From an uncultured Verrucomicrobiota bacterium (GTDB taxonomy: Bacteria > Verrucomicrobiota > Verrucomicrobiia > Opitutales > Opitutaceae), in assembly GCA_903960515.1 (NCBI GenBank), contig CAJCBL010000247.1, positions 1-54,699 of the forward strand: a stretch of 54,699 nt of DNA, in the 5' to 3' direction. This document shows positions 35,043 through 44,700 of this stretch, one piece after another. Made by a program: the position numbers and the translations under genes. Within the stretch, counting starts at the first letter, position 1. Each line of letters begins with the position of its first letter. The notes beneath the pieces were generated by a model, which worked only from the letters and a program-made list of their open reading frames with translations, was not told the DNA's origin and searched no databases.

Positions 35043-35372
35043 CTACTCGCTCTTCTTCACAAAGCATGCCTTCAGCGCCATGGCGGAACCGTCGATACGG
35101 CAGTCGATCTCATGGTCGCCGTCCACCAGTCGGATACCCTTGGCCTTGGTCCCTCCCTTGAGCACCCCCGAACCGCCGCGCAACTTCAGGTCCTTGATGA
35201 GCACTACGGTGTCGCCGTCAGCCAGCGGGGTGCCATGGGCGTCCTTGACAATGCGGGCCGCCACGGGCGCGGCTTCCTTGGGCCACTCATGGCCGCAGGT
35301 GGCGCACTCCCAATGGTCGGAGTGGCTGAGGACATCGTCGAGGGTGCAGGCAGGGCAGGTGGGTTGGGACAT
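35043..35372 (-). CDS. YjdM/PhnA-like zinc-ribbon protein
   Basis: This is a 109-residue protein of the YjdM (alkylphosphonate-utilisation, PhnA) family. It has an N-terminal zinc ribbon (CPACTLDDVLSHSDHWECATC) followed by a KOW/SH3-like domain (GDTVVLIKDLKLRGGSGVLK, GTKAKGIRLVDGDHEIDCRI). Despite the historic name, a direct part in phosphonate use is doubtful, and no phn genes are nearby. ATG 35372 gives the standard length. Confidence 0.92.
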   Translation of the reverse strand: MSQPTCPACTLDDVLSHSDHWECATCGHEWPKEAAPVAARIVKDAHGTPLADGDTVVLIKDLKLRGGSGVLKGGTKAKGIRLVDGDHEIDCRIDGSAMALKACFVKKSE

Positions 35373-35938
35373 CGGGAGGAGGGAAACTCGACAATTGCGC
35401 GCCTCGCGCAGGAGGGTGCAAGCGAGGAATACCCGGTGGTGTTGGGGCGCCCTACCGGCGCCCCCATTTGGGAGCCGCCCCAGCGCTCCGAGAGCCGCTC
35501 GGCCGATACCGGGACCAAAGCCCAACCACACCGCCAATTACCCCCGGTCCGGGCCAAAACGCTTTTCACATTCACAGGAGGAATGCATGGTTACGGCACG
35601 CCGCTACCAATCTGCCGCGGGATGAAGCGTGCCCAAACTCCGGTGCCAGCCGGCGCGATTAGCGCTCTGATAGGTTGGCGGTGTAGTGCCGCCACGGTGC
35701 TCCGCTAACGCAGAAAGATGAGCGCAGAACCCAAACCGAAGTTGTGAGAAGCGAGCAGCCTGTCTGCGTGCGGCCCGCGCAGGCAGGCGGGTAATGGGAC
35801 GCCCTCCCGTCTCCGCCTTCCGGGTTCCGCACTCTGCCTTCTGAACTCTTCGTCTTTCGTCAGGCCTGCGGCAACCTCCCATGTTGATCCGGTCCGGACG
35901 CAAGGCCCGCCCCAACATCCGGTTCGAATCGCCTCGGC
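35373..35938. other. Intergenic region without a recognised gene
   Basis: About 565 bp holding only hairpins, including GGGGCGCC-N5-GGCGCCCC near 35444-35464 and an imperfect GCCTGTCTGCG/CGCAGGCAGGC stem near 35760-35790. No convincing open frame. Confidence 0.5.
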
Positions 35939-36862
35939 TCAGTGCAGGATCTCGCCCTTCGTACAGTCGCCGGGTGCATCCAGGAGCACGATGCTGGAGA
36001 TCGTGCGGAATGCGGCGTGGTCGGCATAGGCCCACTCGACCCGCTTGCTGCGGGTCACCTCGATCACGTGCGGCCCCTGCCCGATCTGGCCGTGGCCGAG
36101 CCAGTTTGTCATGACAGTGTTCCCGTTGGCCAAGCGCTGTAGGCCAGTCATGAAACTGAGCTTCAGGCCGGGGACATCCTGCTGAGTGAACTGCCAGACG
36201 ATCTTCCCGGCCGGGTCGACCTCGATCACTCGCGGGTTTCGGTCGCCGTCGGCAACGGCGATGAGTGTGTTGCCGTCGGGCAGGCGCACGGCGCTGTGCG
36301 GCCCTCCGGAGGCCGGGATCTCTCGCACCAGCAGGCCGGTGGAAGCGTACTCGCGCACCACGCCCAGCCCATAGTGCGCGACAAGGTAGTTGCCGTCTGG
36401 CAACGCCCGGGCGTTGCGCATGAACGCCGGCCCGCCCTCCTTGCCCTCGGGCAGGAGCCGGACCTCCTTCACGATCTCGCCATTTGGCGACACCTCCAGC
36501 AACCGCCCCAGCTCGCATTCGGCGACGAAGGTGTTGCCGTTGGCCAGTCGCTGGCAGGCGTAGACGGAGCTCTTCGATTCATAGGTGAACACGACGCTTC
36601 CCCCGGTCCCGCCCTGCCCGGGCACGAGTTCCTTCACACCGTGCCCGGTCACAAAGAGGATGTTGCCGCCGGGCAACACCCACAGGTCGTTGCTCGAGGG
36701 AGCTTCGGCCAGTCGCTCAACCGTGCCGTCGCGTGAAACTCGGCACACGACGCCCTGGGTGTAGTCGGTGCACACGAAGGGATGCGCGATGGGCTCGGCC
36801 GCAGGAGCGGTGAGCGCAGCGCCAAGGAGGATTGCCAGTGGGGCAAGGATTCGGGATTTCAT
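35939..36862 (-). CDS. Secreted beta-propeller protein (NHL/arylsulfotransferase-like repeats)
   Basis: This is a 307-residue exported protein. The signal peptide is MKSRILAPLAILLGAALTAPAAE. Six or so propeller blades follow, marked by recurring L-P/A-D/N-G-N motifs: VLPGGNILFV, RLANGNTFVAE, ALPDGNYLVAHYG, RLPDGNTLIAVADG, RLANGNTVMTNWLG. Each is followed by a hydrophobic VIEVDPAGKIVW-type strand. This is the style of secreted NHL or arylsulfotransferase-like propellers. An enzymatic role cannot be read from sequence. It sits 148 bp downstream of the GH88/105 gene on the same strand, so the two may be co-expressed. Confidence 0.8.
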   Translation of the reverse strand: MKSRILAPLAILLGAALTAPAAEPIAHPFVCTDYTQGVVCRVSRDGTVERLAEAPSSNDLWVLPGGNILFVTGHGVKELVPGQGGTGGSVVFTYESKSSVYACQRLANGNTFVAECELGRLLEVSPNGEIVKEVRLLPEGKEGGPAFMRNARALPDGNYLVAHYGLGVVREYASTGLLVREIPASGGPHSAVRLPDGNTLIAVADGDRNPRVIEVDPAGKIVWQFTQQDVPGLKLSFMTGLQRLANGNTVMTNWLGHGQIGQGPHVIEVTRSKRVEWAYADHAAFRTISSIVLLDAPGDCTKGEILH

Positions 36863-37010
36863 ACAGGAGCGGGCTGTCGATTTTCACGGGGGCAGAGGCC
36901 TGCGGAGTGCGCGCTGCCGGATTGAAGCTGCGAATACTAATTCTTCTGGGCCGGATTACATTCCTCGGAGGATGCCGAGCCTGTCCGCATCGGCAGGAGG
37001 CGGTATTTCA

Positions 37011-38108
37011 TCAGGCTGCCTTCGCCTGCCAATCCCTCCGGGCGGCTTCCATCAGGAGGTAAAACGCCTGGCCCTCGGTCGAGGTGCCCGAACTGTTGAA
37101 GAACGGCGCGCCGCAAACTCCCTGCACGATCCCAAATGCATCCACCTTCCCGATCGCCGCGGCGCGCAGCGACTCGGCCGTGGGCAGGTACGATCGAGGC
37201 ATCCATCCGCCGGCGACCCCGCGGTAGAGCGTGTAGGCGAGCATCTGGGCGAAGTTGGTCTCCTCAAAGGTGGAGGGATCGTTGAGCACATCGTGGAAGA
37301 GGCCGGAAGCCCGGCGCCACGCGAGCGAGGCGTCGACCAACTCGCGGATCCACTCCACGAGCTGGGCCCTCTCCGCGGCCATCGAGGCCGGCAGCGAGCG
37401 CAGCACCCGCGTCATGCCCGCCATGGCCCAGCCGTTGCCGCCGGCCCAGAGCGCCTTGCGCTCGAAGGCCTGCTTGTCCTCGTCCCAGATGTGCGAGTAG
37501 AGCTTTGTATCCGGATCCCGGAGTGCCTTGCGGAAGCCGGCGATCTGCTTCATCGCCTCGGCGTGCTGCCCGGCTGCGGCCAGAAACGGCGGCATCATGT
37601 AAAGCCCGTCAACCCATATCCGGTTCTCGGACAGGGTGTGGTAGATAATGCCGGATCCGGTACGATGCGCCTTCTGCAGCAGGAAATCCAGCATGCGCTC
37701 GGCCGCCTTCTGCAGCGAGGGGTCGCCCGTGACCTTCGCGGCGAAGAGCACCGGCTCCCCGTTCACCGCCGGGTCGCACACGGCGGTATTGCCCTCATTG
37801 AGCCCAAGGCGGCCGTCGCTGAGCTGGTTGACCACGGCATCCTTGGCCAGCAACACCACCCAGTCCGTCTCCCCGAGCTCGAGCAAGGCCTGGGCGGCCG
37901 TACCCTGTTCCCACACTCGCCGCTGCATCGCGAGCATCGCGTTCCTCACCTTCCCTAGGCGCACCGCGTCGGCGTCGGGCGCGGCCACCAACGGGGCCGC
38001 AGGCGGTCCGCCCATCTCGGTGCCGAGGACCAGCGAGGACAAGCCGAGGGCACTGCCCGAGAGTGCGACGTTGCGGAGGAACTGCCTACGGTGAAGAAAG
38101 GTATTCAT
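37011..38108 (-). CDS. Tat-exported glycoside hydrolase family 88/105-like (unsaturated uronyl hydrolase)
   Basis: This is a 365-residue (alpha/alpha)6-barrel hydrolase. The Tat signal has HRRQFLRNVALSGSALGL. Family features are LAMQRRVWEQGTAAQALLEL, GNTAVCDPAVNGEPVLFAA, RIWVDGLYMMPPFLA (probable catalytic Asp 167), LYSHIWDEDK, WAGGNGWAMAGMTRVL and GLFHDVLNDPSTFEETN. GH88/105 enzymes split unsaturated galacturonyl or glucuronyl residues left by polysaccharide lyases, which fits the beta-helix proteins elsewhere in the window. ATG 38108 places the Tat motif at the N-terminus. Substrate not determinable. Confidence 0.87.
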   Translation of the reverse strand: MNTFLHRRQFLRNVALSGSALGLSSLVLGTEMGGPPAAPLVAAPDADAVRLGKVRNAMLAMQRRVWEQGTAAQALLELGETDWVVLLAKDAVVNQLSDGRLGLNEGNTAVCDPAVNGEPVLFAAKVTGDPSLQKAAERMLDFLLQKAHRTGSGIIYHTLSENRIWVDGLYMMPPFLAAAGQHAEAMKQIAGFRKALRDPDTKLYSHIWDEDKQAFERKALWAGGNGWAMAGMTRVLRSLPASMAAERAQLVEWIRELVDASLAWRRASGLFHDVLNDPSTFEETNFAQMLAYTLYRGVAGGWMPRSYLPTAESLRAAAIGKVDAFGIVQGVCGAPFFNSSGTSTEGQAFYLLMEAARRDWQAKAA

Positions 38109-38353
38109 GGTACGGGGGCGGTGAAACGCAGGGGTATGGCTGGATTGTGGCCTCGGCCCCGCCCACGATCCAGCCCGGCGTGGATCCGGCGCATTATCCG
38201 CGCCTCCAAACGACCTGCCGGCAGGCGCGCTTTCAACGCTACCGAGGGAACCGGAGAGGCTTTGGTGGAAACCGGCCTCAAGGGAGCCCCACCATTCTTC
38301 ACTCGTGAGCGAAAAGGAGCAACGCCCCTGCCCGTTCGCTCCGGTCTCCATCG
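38109..38353. other. Upstream region of the GH88/105-like gene
   Basis: Non-coding; no gene or recognised promoter. It forms the first part of a 977-bp gap between two minus-strand genes. Confidence 0.4.
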
Positions 38354-38370
38354 TTGGCATGGGCACTGCT
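38354..38370 (+). promoter_or_regulatory. Second sigma-54-type promoter candidate
   Basis: TTGGCATGGGCACTGCT has GG and GC ten bases apart and matches the RpoN consensus except at two positions. It points toward a terminator 80 bp downstream with no ORF between. Confidence 0.42.
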
Positions 38371-38380
38371 AAGACCCGAG

Positions 38381-38487
38381 CGACCCGTTCATCCGGGGTT
38401 TGGGGTAACATGGATGTTCCGCCGTGAGGCGAAACGAAGACAATAATGGGCCCGGCGTTAAGGGGTTTTCGCCGGGCCCTATTTTTT
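38381..38487 (+). ncRNA. Candidate small RNA between a sigma-54-like promoter and a terminator
   Basis: A ~105-nt segment runs from the predicted start (12 bases after the GC of the promoter-like site) to the terminator. It contains a CGCC-GTGA-GGCG hairpin with a GNRA-type tetraloop (38420-38431), a single-stranded A-rich stretch (GAAACGAAGACAATAAT), and the terminator stem. No significant ORF. It runs opposite to both neighbouring genes. Confidence 0.4.
38448..38487 (+). terminator. Strong intrinsic terminator
   Basis: Ten-base stem GGGCCCGGCG (38448-38457)/CGCCGGGCCC (38470-38479), followed by TATTTTTT. No coding gene lies upstream on this strand, so it must end another type of transcript. 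Confidence 0.9.
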
Positions 38488-39086
38488 CGCGGTAACCGAA
38501 TCCTGCGCTCAATAGTCCGAACCCGAGTGGCCCGGAGTATTCAGGATTTAGATCCCTTGGCGTTTCCCTAGGTGGACAATTCGCTGTGCCCTTGGCCCCG
38601 ATGGCGCTGCCCCTGCGAGTCTTTCTGCAGGTGCCTGGATCTGAACCTCATCCACACGAGGGCTGAACCGTTGCTCGCTTCAGCCACGAGCGGTTTCAAA
38701 GCTGCCACTACGAAGTCGCGCAGGCCCTTGGGCTGCTCCCGCTATTCCCGGCAAACGGAGTGCCGGAGGTTGGGAACCCGGACCGCGTAATGCGCAGTAG
38801 CAGCCACCCACCATGGCGGCTTTGGTGCGCTCCGGTTGGCAATCGGGCCCGCTCGACTTGAGCTACCCCGCCTCCCTGTAAGCGGCCCAATATCACCCCC
38901 GGTGATGGGGAAATGGATCCGCCGGCATTCGGCCAACCGAATGCTCCGCCTCGCCCCGGCCGGTTCCCCGGCCCTCTTCGCATCGCGATCACGGAACCCA
39001 CCACAAAGATTGGTCGGCGACGGGCGCTCTATCGCTCTGCCCCCGGCCCTAGCTCAGGGCGATTGCAGGGGGCCGCCGCGCCGCTG
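38488..39086. other. Intergenic region without a recognised gene
   Basis: About 600 bp between the candidate small RNA terminator and the response-regulator stop. Open frames here have no coherent composition, start site or domain. Confidence 0.5.
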
Positions 39087-39788
39087 CTACGTGCTCAGTG
39101 CGCCGAACAAACGAGCCAACACCGGCAACCTCCGCAGGAGCTCCGGCACGGCATCGTGGGAGGCACCCGAATTCTCCCACTGAGCCAGCGCCACATCGAT
39201 CGTGCGCAGCCCAAGGTCGGTCGCAGTACGGCGCAGCACCGCGAGATGGTGCAGTGCGGTCTTCCGCTCGTCATCGGTTTCCACGACCATCCTCAGGGCC
39301 GACTGCATCTCGGCGAAAAACGTCTTTCCCTGCTGTGCGATGTGGTCGCGGTCCGTGCTGAGTCGGCGAGTGACGCTTGCCGGATCCTCGAAATGCGCAC
39401 GAATCCACCGCGTGCCCAGAGCCTTGCTCACCGCAGCCCGGATACGCACTGCATCGTAGGGTTTTGTGAGGAAGGCGGCTGCGCCCAACTGGGCCGAGCT
39501 GAGCACCGAGTCCCGGTCCGGGGTGGCACTACAGATCACCACGGGCAGCGCCGCCCAGATCGCGTCGGCCCGCAGGCGGCGCATCAGGTCGATCCCGCTG
39601 GCCTCGCCCAGCCGTAGATCCACGATCGCCAGATCGGGCGCGGCGGCGTCGGCCAGCACCCCCCAGGCTTCGTCCGGCGAAGCGGATTCCCAGACAGTGT
39701 GCGACTCACGCTCCAGCAACACGCGCAACAAATGGCGCGCTGCAGAGTCGTCTTCGATGAGGAGAATTCCGGCCACGGAGTCGAGCAT
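39087..39788 (-). CDS. Stand-alone response regulator with helical output region
   Basis: This is a 233-residue protein. Residues 1-122 are a CheY-like receiver: acidic pocket EDD at 12-14, phospho-acceptor Asp 57 (LAIVDLRLG), VICSATP, and Lys in FLTKPYD. The C-terminal ~110 residues are helical (DRDHIAQQGKTFFAEMQSAL, HHLAVLRRTATDLGLRTIDVALAQWE) and resemble an HPt-like bundle, but no clear phospho-His motif is seen. There is no DNA-binding domain. It may be a phosphorelay intermediate or a partner for an unlinked kinase. Confidence 0.8.
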   Translation of the reverse strand: MLDSVAGILLIEDDSAARHLLRVLLERESHTVWESASPDEAWGVLADAAAPDLAIVDLRLGEASGIDLMRRLRADAIWAALPVVICSATPDRDSVLSSAQLGAAAFLTKPYDAVRIRAAVSKALGTRWIRAHFEDPASVTRRLSTDRDHIAQQGKTFFAEMQSALRMVVETDDERKTALHHLAVLRRTATDLGLRTIDVALAQWENSGASHDAVPELLRRLPVLARLFGALST

Positions 39789-40502
39789 GCGTGTCCGGCT
39801 CTCGGGTTCCAGCGCATTTCGAGCCCATCGGGTAAATACCCCGCCCGGCCCCCGTGAGTGCGCTGCTCCTACTACGGCCCATCCGCCCGCTCTACTTGGA
39901 AGCCGCTCACTCCCGCCTGCAGCATCGTAGGCGCCGGGGGGAGCAGCATGGGACCAGAGCGAGTGTCGCCGCCTGGCTGAGGGAAGGCTTCGCCTCCTCG
40001 CCGGGGCGGCCTGCGCTCCTGCACCAATTCGAATTGCCCATGTTGCCGGGCGGGGAAGACAAGACCCGAAGCGGTCGGCCGCTGCGGGCCCGAGGCCGTC
40101 GCAAACTTCCACGGACAAGTACCGTATCCGCCGTTCGCGGTGAAAACGTCTCCTATTTCGGCATATCCACGGCCCGGGCCATCGTTCTGGGCGGGGCGCT
40201 GTTCTCTGCCGGTGAACTCCGGACTTAGCCCCGGCGCCCGGTGAGCACACAGCGTCCCAGAGTTGCTCGCCTCGCACCCGCCAGCCTCCACACCGCACTG
40301 GCCATCGCAGAGGGCAGCCTCTTCACGGGGGAAACGCAGCGGCCGGCCAGAGCGCAGGAAGATGCCGCCGCTGCCGGGCTATGCGGGACACCCGCCCCAA
40401 GGGGTAACTATTTCCAACTACGGCGCTGCGCCCCATCTGCAGCCCAAAGCGCCGAGCGTGATTCCGCAGGAGGGGAGGAAACTCGCCGCTGCGGGCAAAC
40501 AA
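39789..40502. other. Intergenic region without a recognised gene
   Basis: About 710 bp upstream of the response regulator and downstream of the DHOD-like gene. No convincing coding frame or RNA gene. Confidence 0.45.
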
Positions 40503-40532
40503 AAGGCCCGCCGGGTGACCGGCGGGCCTTGG
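40500..40532 (-). terminator. Intrinsic terminator of the nifJ/DHOD-like unit
   Basis: The stem AAGGCCCGCCGG/CCGGCGGGCCTT (40503-40530), read on the minus strand, is followed by TTGTTTG, about 85 bases after the stop of the DHOD-like gene. Confidence 0.82.
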
Positions 40533-40613
40533 AAAAGAGTTGGCAGCGGGGATCGAGCCGCTCGCTGCCCACGCCTTGATTTTTGCTGCCTACGCTCTCG
40601 TCGATCCCTCCGC

Positions 40614-41612
40614 TCAGGTCTTCCAGACCTGGAGGATCTTGAGGTAGTTGGCGCGCTCGAAGGCCGCCGGGTCCGGGCAGTTCTGCAGGCTGAGGGCGCC
40701 GCGCATCTGGCTGACTGAGGAGTACTCCTTCTCCTGCATCCACTGTTCCAGGCCAGCGAGGAGCGTGCGGATGTGCGCGGGGTTCTGCTTGAGCAGCGAG
40801 GAGACCACCTGCACGACACTGGCGCCGGCCAGGATGGCCTTCACCACGTCGTGGGCGGAATGCACACCGCCGGTGCAGGCCATCGGCAGCTTCACCTGGC
40901 CGAAGAGGATCGCCAGCCAGCGCAGCCGCAGGCGCAGCTCCTCGGGCGAGGAGAGGTCGAGCTTAGGCACTACTTCGAGGGCATCGAGGTCGATGTCGGG
41001 CTGGTAGAAGCGGTTGAAGAGCACCAGGCCGTCGGCGCCGTTGAGCTCGATCTCCTTGGCCATGTGGCTGACGGAGGAGAAGAACGGGGAGAGCTTCACG
41101 GCCACCGGAATCTTCACTCCTGCCTTCACTGTGCGCACGATCTCGAGCACGTCGGTCTCGACCTCCTCGCCGGAGATGGCGCCGTCGGTGGCCAGATAGT
41201 ACAGGTTGAGCTCGAGGGCGTCGGCGCCGGCCTGCTGGATGAGGTTGGCGTATTCGACCCAGCCTCCGAGCTGTGTGCCGTTGAGCGAGGCGATGACGGG
41301 GAGCTTGCAGGTCTCCTTGATGCGGCGGATGTGCGCGAGGTACTCCTGGGGCCCGAGCGCATAGTCGTCGCTCTCGGGGAAGAAGTTGGCGGCCTCGGCG
41401 AACACGTCCTCGTGGCTGCGCAGGTGTACGTATTCGGCCTTCATCTCGCGGTCGATCTGCTCCTCGAAGAGGGAGTGCATCACGATGGCGGAGGCGCCGG
41501 CGTCCTGCATCGCCTTCACGCGGTCGAGGCTGTCGACCAGCGGCGAGGCGCCGGGCATGATGGGATTGGCGAGCTTGATGCCGAGGTAGGTGGTGGAGAG
41601 GTCGAGGGCCAT
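40614..41612 (-). CDS. Dihydroorotate dehydrogenase-like flavoprotein linked to PFOR
   Basis: This is a 332-residue FMN-binding TIM-barrel protein of the dihydroorotate dehydrogenase-like family. It has LANPIMPGASPLVDSLDRVK, IASLNGTQLGGWVEYA, ALELNLYYL, VAVKLSPFFSS, LVLFNRFYQPDIDL and ACTGGVHSAHDVVKAILAGA. It lacks the typical PyrD active-site context, and true pyrimidine synthesis is unlikely. Such proteins are often encoded next to nifJ in anaerobes and cyanobacteria, as here (178 bp downstream of nifJ, same strand). The substrate is unknown. Confidence 0.86.
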   Translation of the reverse strand: MALDLSTTYLGIKLANPIMPGASPLVDSLDRVKAMQDAGASAIVMHSLFEEQIDREMKAEYVHLRSHEDVFAEAANFFPESDDYALGPQEYLAHIRRIKETCKLPVIASLNGTQLGGWVEYANLIQQAGADALELNLYYLATDGAISGEEVETDVLEIVRTVKAGVKIPVAVKLSPFFSSVSHMAKEIELNGADGLVLFNRFYQPDIDLDALEVVPKLDLSSPEELRLRLRWLAILFGQVKLPMACTGGVHSAHDVVKAILAGASVVQVVSSLLKQNPAHIRTLLAGLEQWMQEKEYSSVSQMRGALSLQNCPDPAAFERANYLKILQVWKT

Positions 41613-41790
41613 GATGGGCGGGGGATCGGGCAGAGTTTCGGGTTTTCGAATTCCCAGTATCGGGGTTCCTCCGTCGCCGGGGCGTTGGAGGACGGGCGAT
41701 TTTCTAGCAGAGGGGCGGTAAGGCGGTAGGCTCAGGGTGCCGGAGTGAGCGCGGGGCGCGCTCCGGCACCGTAGTTGAACCGGTGGGGGA

Positions 41791-44700
41791 TCAGGACGCG
41801 GCGGCGGGGGGCGTCACCTTGGGGGCAACGGCGGCCTTGGCGGCGTCGGCCAACTGCTGGTACACGGCCCAGCGGGTGGAGATGTTGGCCTGGGCTTTGT
41901 CGCCGAGCATCTTAGCGCGCACCGGGTCCACCTTATGGAGGAACTGGTAGCGGATCTCGTTCTTGGTGTATTCGGACAGGGCGACCTTGGGCGCACCCGA
42001 ATCGAGCACGAACTCCGCCTCGCCGCGGGCGGGGCGGCGCGGGTCGTAGCGGAACATCGGCCAGTGGCCCGACTCTACGGCGAGCTTCTGCTGGTCGAAG
42101 CCGTTGACCATCGAGTAGCCGTGCGCGATGCAATGGCTGTAGGCGATGATCAGCGACGGACCGTTGAAGCTCTCCGCCTCCCGGAAGGCCTGGATGGTCT
42201 GCGAGTCCTTGGCGCCCATGGCGACGCGGGCTACATAGACGTTGCCGTACTGCATCGCCATCAGGGCGATGTCCTTCTTGGCGGTGTCCTTGCCGTTGGC
42301 GGAGAACTTCGCCACGGCGCCCATCGGAGTGGACTTCGACTTCTGGCCGCCGGTGTTGGAGTACACCTCGGTGTCGAGCACCAGGATGTTGACGTTGCGG
42401 CCGGTGGAGAGGACGTGGTCGACGCCGCCGTAACCGATATCATAGGCCCAACCGTCGCCGCCCAGCACCCACACGCTCTTCTTTACGAGGTAGTCGGCAA
42501 GCTGCACGAGGGTCTTGGCCTCGGGCTGGTTGACGGTGGCGAGCTTCTGCTTGAGGGCGCCAACGATGCGGCGGGCCTCGGCGATGCCGGCCTCGGTGGT
42601 CTGGTCGGCCTTGGCGAGCGCCTCGACGATACCGTCGCCTACATGCGAGGCGAGGGACGTGAGTAGAAGCTGGGCCTTGATCTCGAGCTGGTCGGCGGCC
42701 AGGCGCAGGCCCAGGCCGTACTCGGCGTTGTCTTCAAACAGCGAATTCGACCAGGCCGGCCCGCGCCCCTCGGCGTTGGTGCAATACGGGGTGGTGGGCA
42801 GGTTGCCGCCGTAGATGGAGGTGCAGCCGGTGGCGTTGGCCACCAGGAGGCGGTCGCCGTAGAACTGCGTGAGCAGTTTCACATACGGAGTCTCGCCGCA
42901 GCCGGTGCAGGCGCCGGAGAACTCGAAGAGCGGCTCCATGAACTGCGAGCCCTTCAGGTCGGGCTTGAGCAGGGTGCGGTCGGGCTTGGGGAGCTTCAGG
43001 AAGAAGTCCCAGTTGCGCTTCTCCTGTTCGAGCAGCGCGGGCTGGGGCTGCATCATCAGCGCCTTCTTCTGGAGGTTGGACTTGTCCTTGGCCGGACAGA
43101 CGCGGGCGCAGAGGGTGCAACCGGTGCAGTCTTCCGGGGCCACCTGGATGGTGAATCCGCAGTCCGGATTCTCGTTGGAGCGGAACTTGGCGGTCTTGAA
43201 CGTCTCCGGGGCGCCTTCGAGGGCCTTGTTCGGGTAGAAGTTCGTGCGGATGGCCGCATGCGGGCAGACCAGGGCGCACTTGTTGCACTGGATGCACAGC
43301 GCGGTATCCCATACCGGGATGTCCTGGGCGAGGTTGCGCTTCTCCCAGCGGGTGGTGGAGAGGGGGAAGGTGCCGTCGATCGGGAAAGCGGAGACGGGGA
43401 GCAGATCGCCTTCGCCGGCCATCATGCGGGCGGTCACGCGCTGGACGAAGTCGGGCGCATCGGCGGAAACCACCGGCGGGCGGCGGCGCTTGGTGGTGGG
43501 CGCGGCGGGCACCGGCACCTGGTGCAGGGCGGCCACGGAGTTGTCCACGGCGATCCAGTTCTTCTTGACGATCTCCTCACCCTTCTTGCCGTAGGACTTC
43601 TGGATGGCCTTCTTGATCTGGCCGATGGCCTCCTCGCGCGGCAGGATGCCGGCAAGGGCGAAGAAGGCGGTCTGCATGACGGTGTTGATCTGGCCGGTCA
43701 TGCCGCTCTCCTTGGCCACCTTGAAGGCGTCGATGGCGTGGACCTGGAGCTTCTTGGCGATTACGGCCTCCTGCATCTCGAGCGGGAAGCTGTCCCAGAC
43801 CTGCTGGGGCGTGCCGCTGGAGTTGACCAGGAAGGTGGCGCCGGGGCGCGCGATGCTGGTCATGTCCACCTTGTCCACGAAGGTGGACTGGTGGCAGGCC
43901 ACGAAGTTGGCCTGACGGATGAGATACGTCGAGCGGATCGGCCGGGGGCCGAAGCGCAGGTGCGAGGTGGTCATCGCGCCCGACTTCTTGGAGTCGTACA
44001 CGAAGTAGCCCTGGGCGAAGAAGTCGGTTTCCTCGCCGATGATCTTGATGGAGTTCTTGTTGGCCGAGACGGTGCCGTCGGCGCCCAAGCCGAAGAAGAC
44101 CGAGCGGGTTACGTCGTCCATCTCGGTGTCGAGCTCGGTGTCGTAGTCCAGCGAGGTGCGGGTGACGTCGTCGATGATACCTACGGTGAAGTGCTTCTTG
44201 GACTTCGCCTTGGGGAGCTCGTCGAAGACGCCGATGACCATGGCCGGTGTGAACTCCTTGGAGCCCAGGCCGTAGCGGCCTCCAATGATCTTGGACACCT
44301 TGCGGGTGTCGGACTCCGCAAACGCGGTAACGACATCCATGTACAGCGGCTCGCCGGGGGCGCCGGCCTCCTTCACGCGATCGAGCACTGCGATCGTTTT
44401 GACGGTGGAGGGCAGTGCCTGCAGGAAGTTCTCGATGGAGAACGGCCGGTAGAGACGCACGGAGAGCACGCCCACCTTGGCGCCGGTTTTGTTGAGATGG
44501 TCGACGGCCTCGCAGGCCGCCTCGAAGCCGGAGCCCATGATCACGATCACGCGCTCGGCCTGGGCGTCGCCGTAGTAGTCGAAGAGCTTGTACTTGCGGC
44601 CGGTGAGCTCGCCGAACTCGTCCATCTTCTTTTGGACCAGGGCGGGCAGGCGGTCGTAGAAGCCGTTGGCGGCCTCGCGGGCCTGGAAGAACACGTCGGG

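Noticed and set aside
39789-40502. Small genes in the region upstream of the response regulator
   Set aside because: Open frames on both strands are Arg/Pro-rich with no start signals or domain features, typical of random high-GC DNA.
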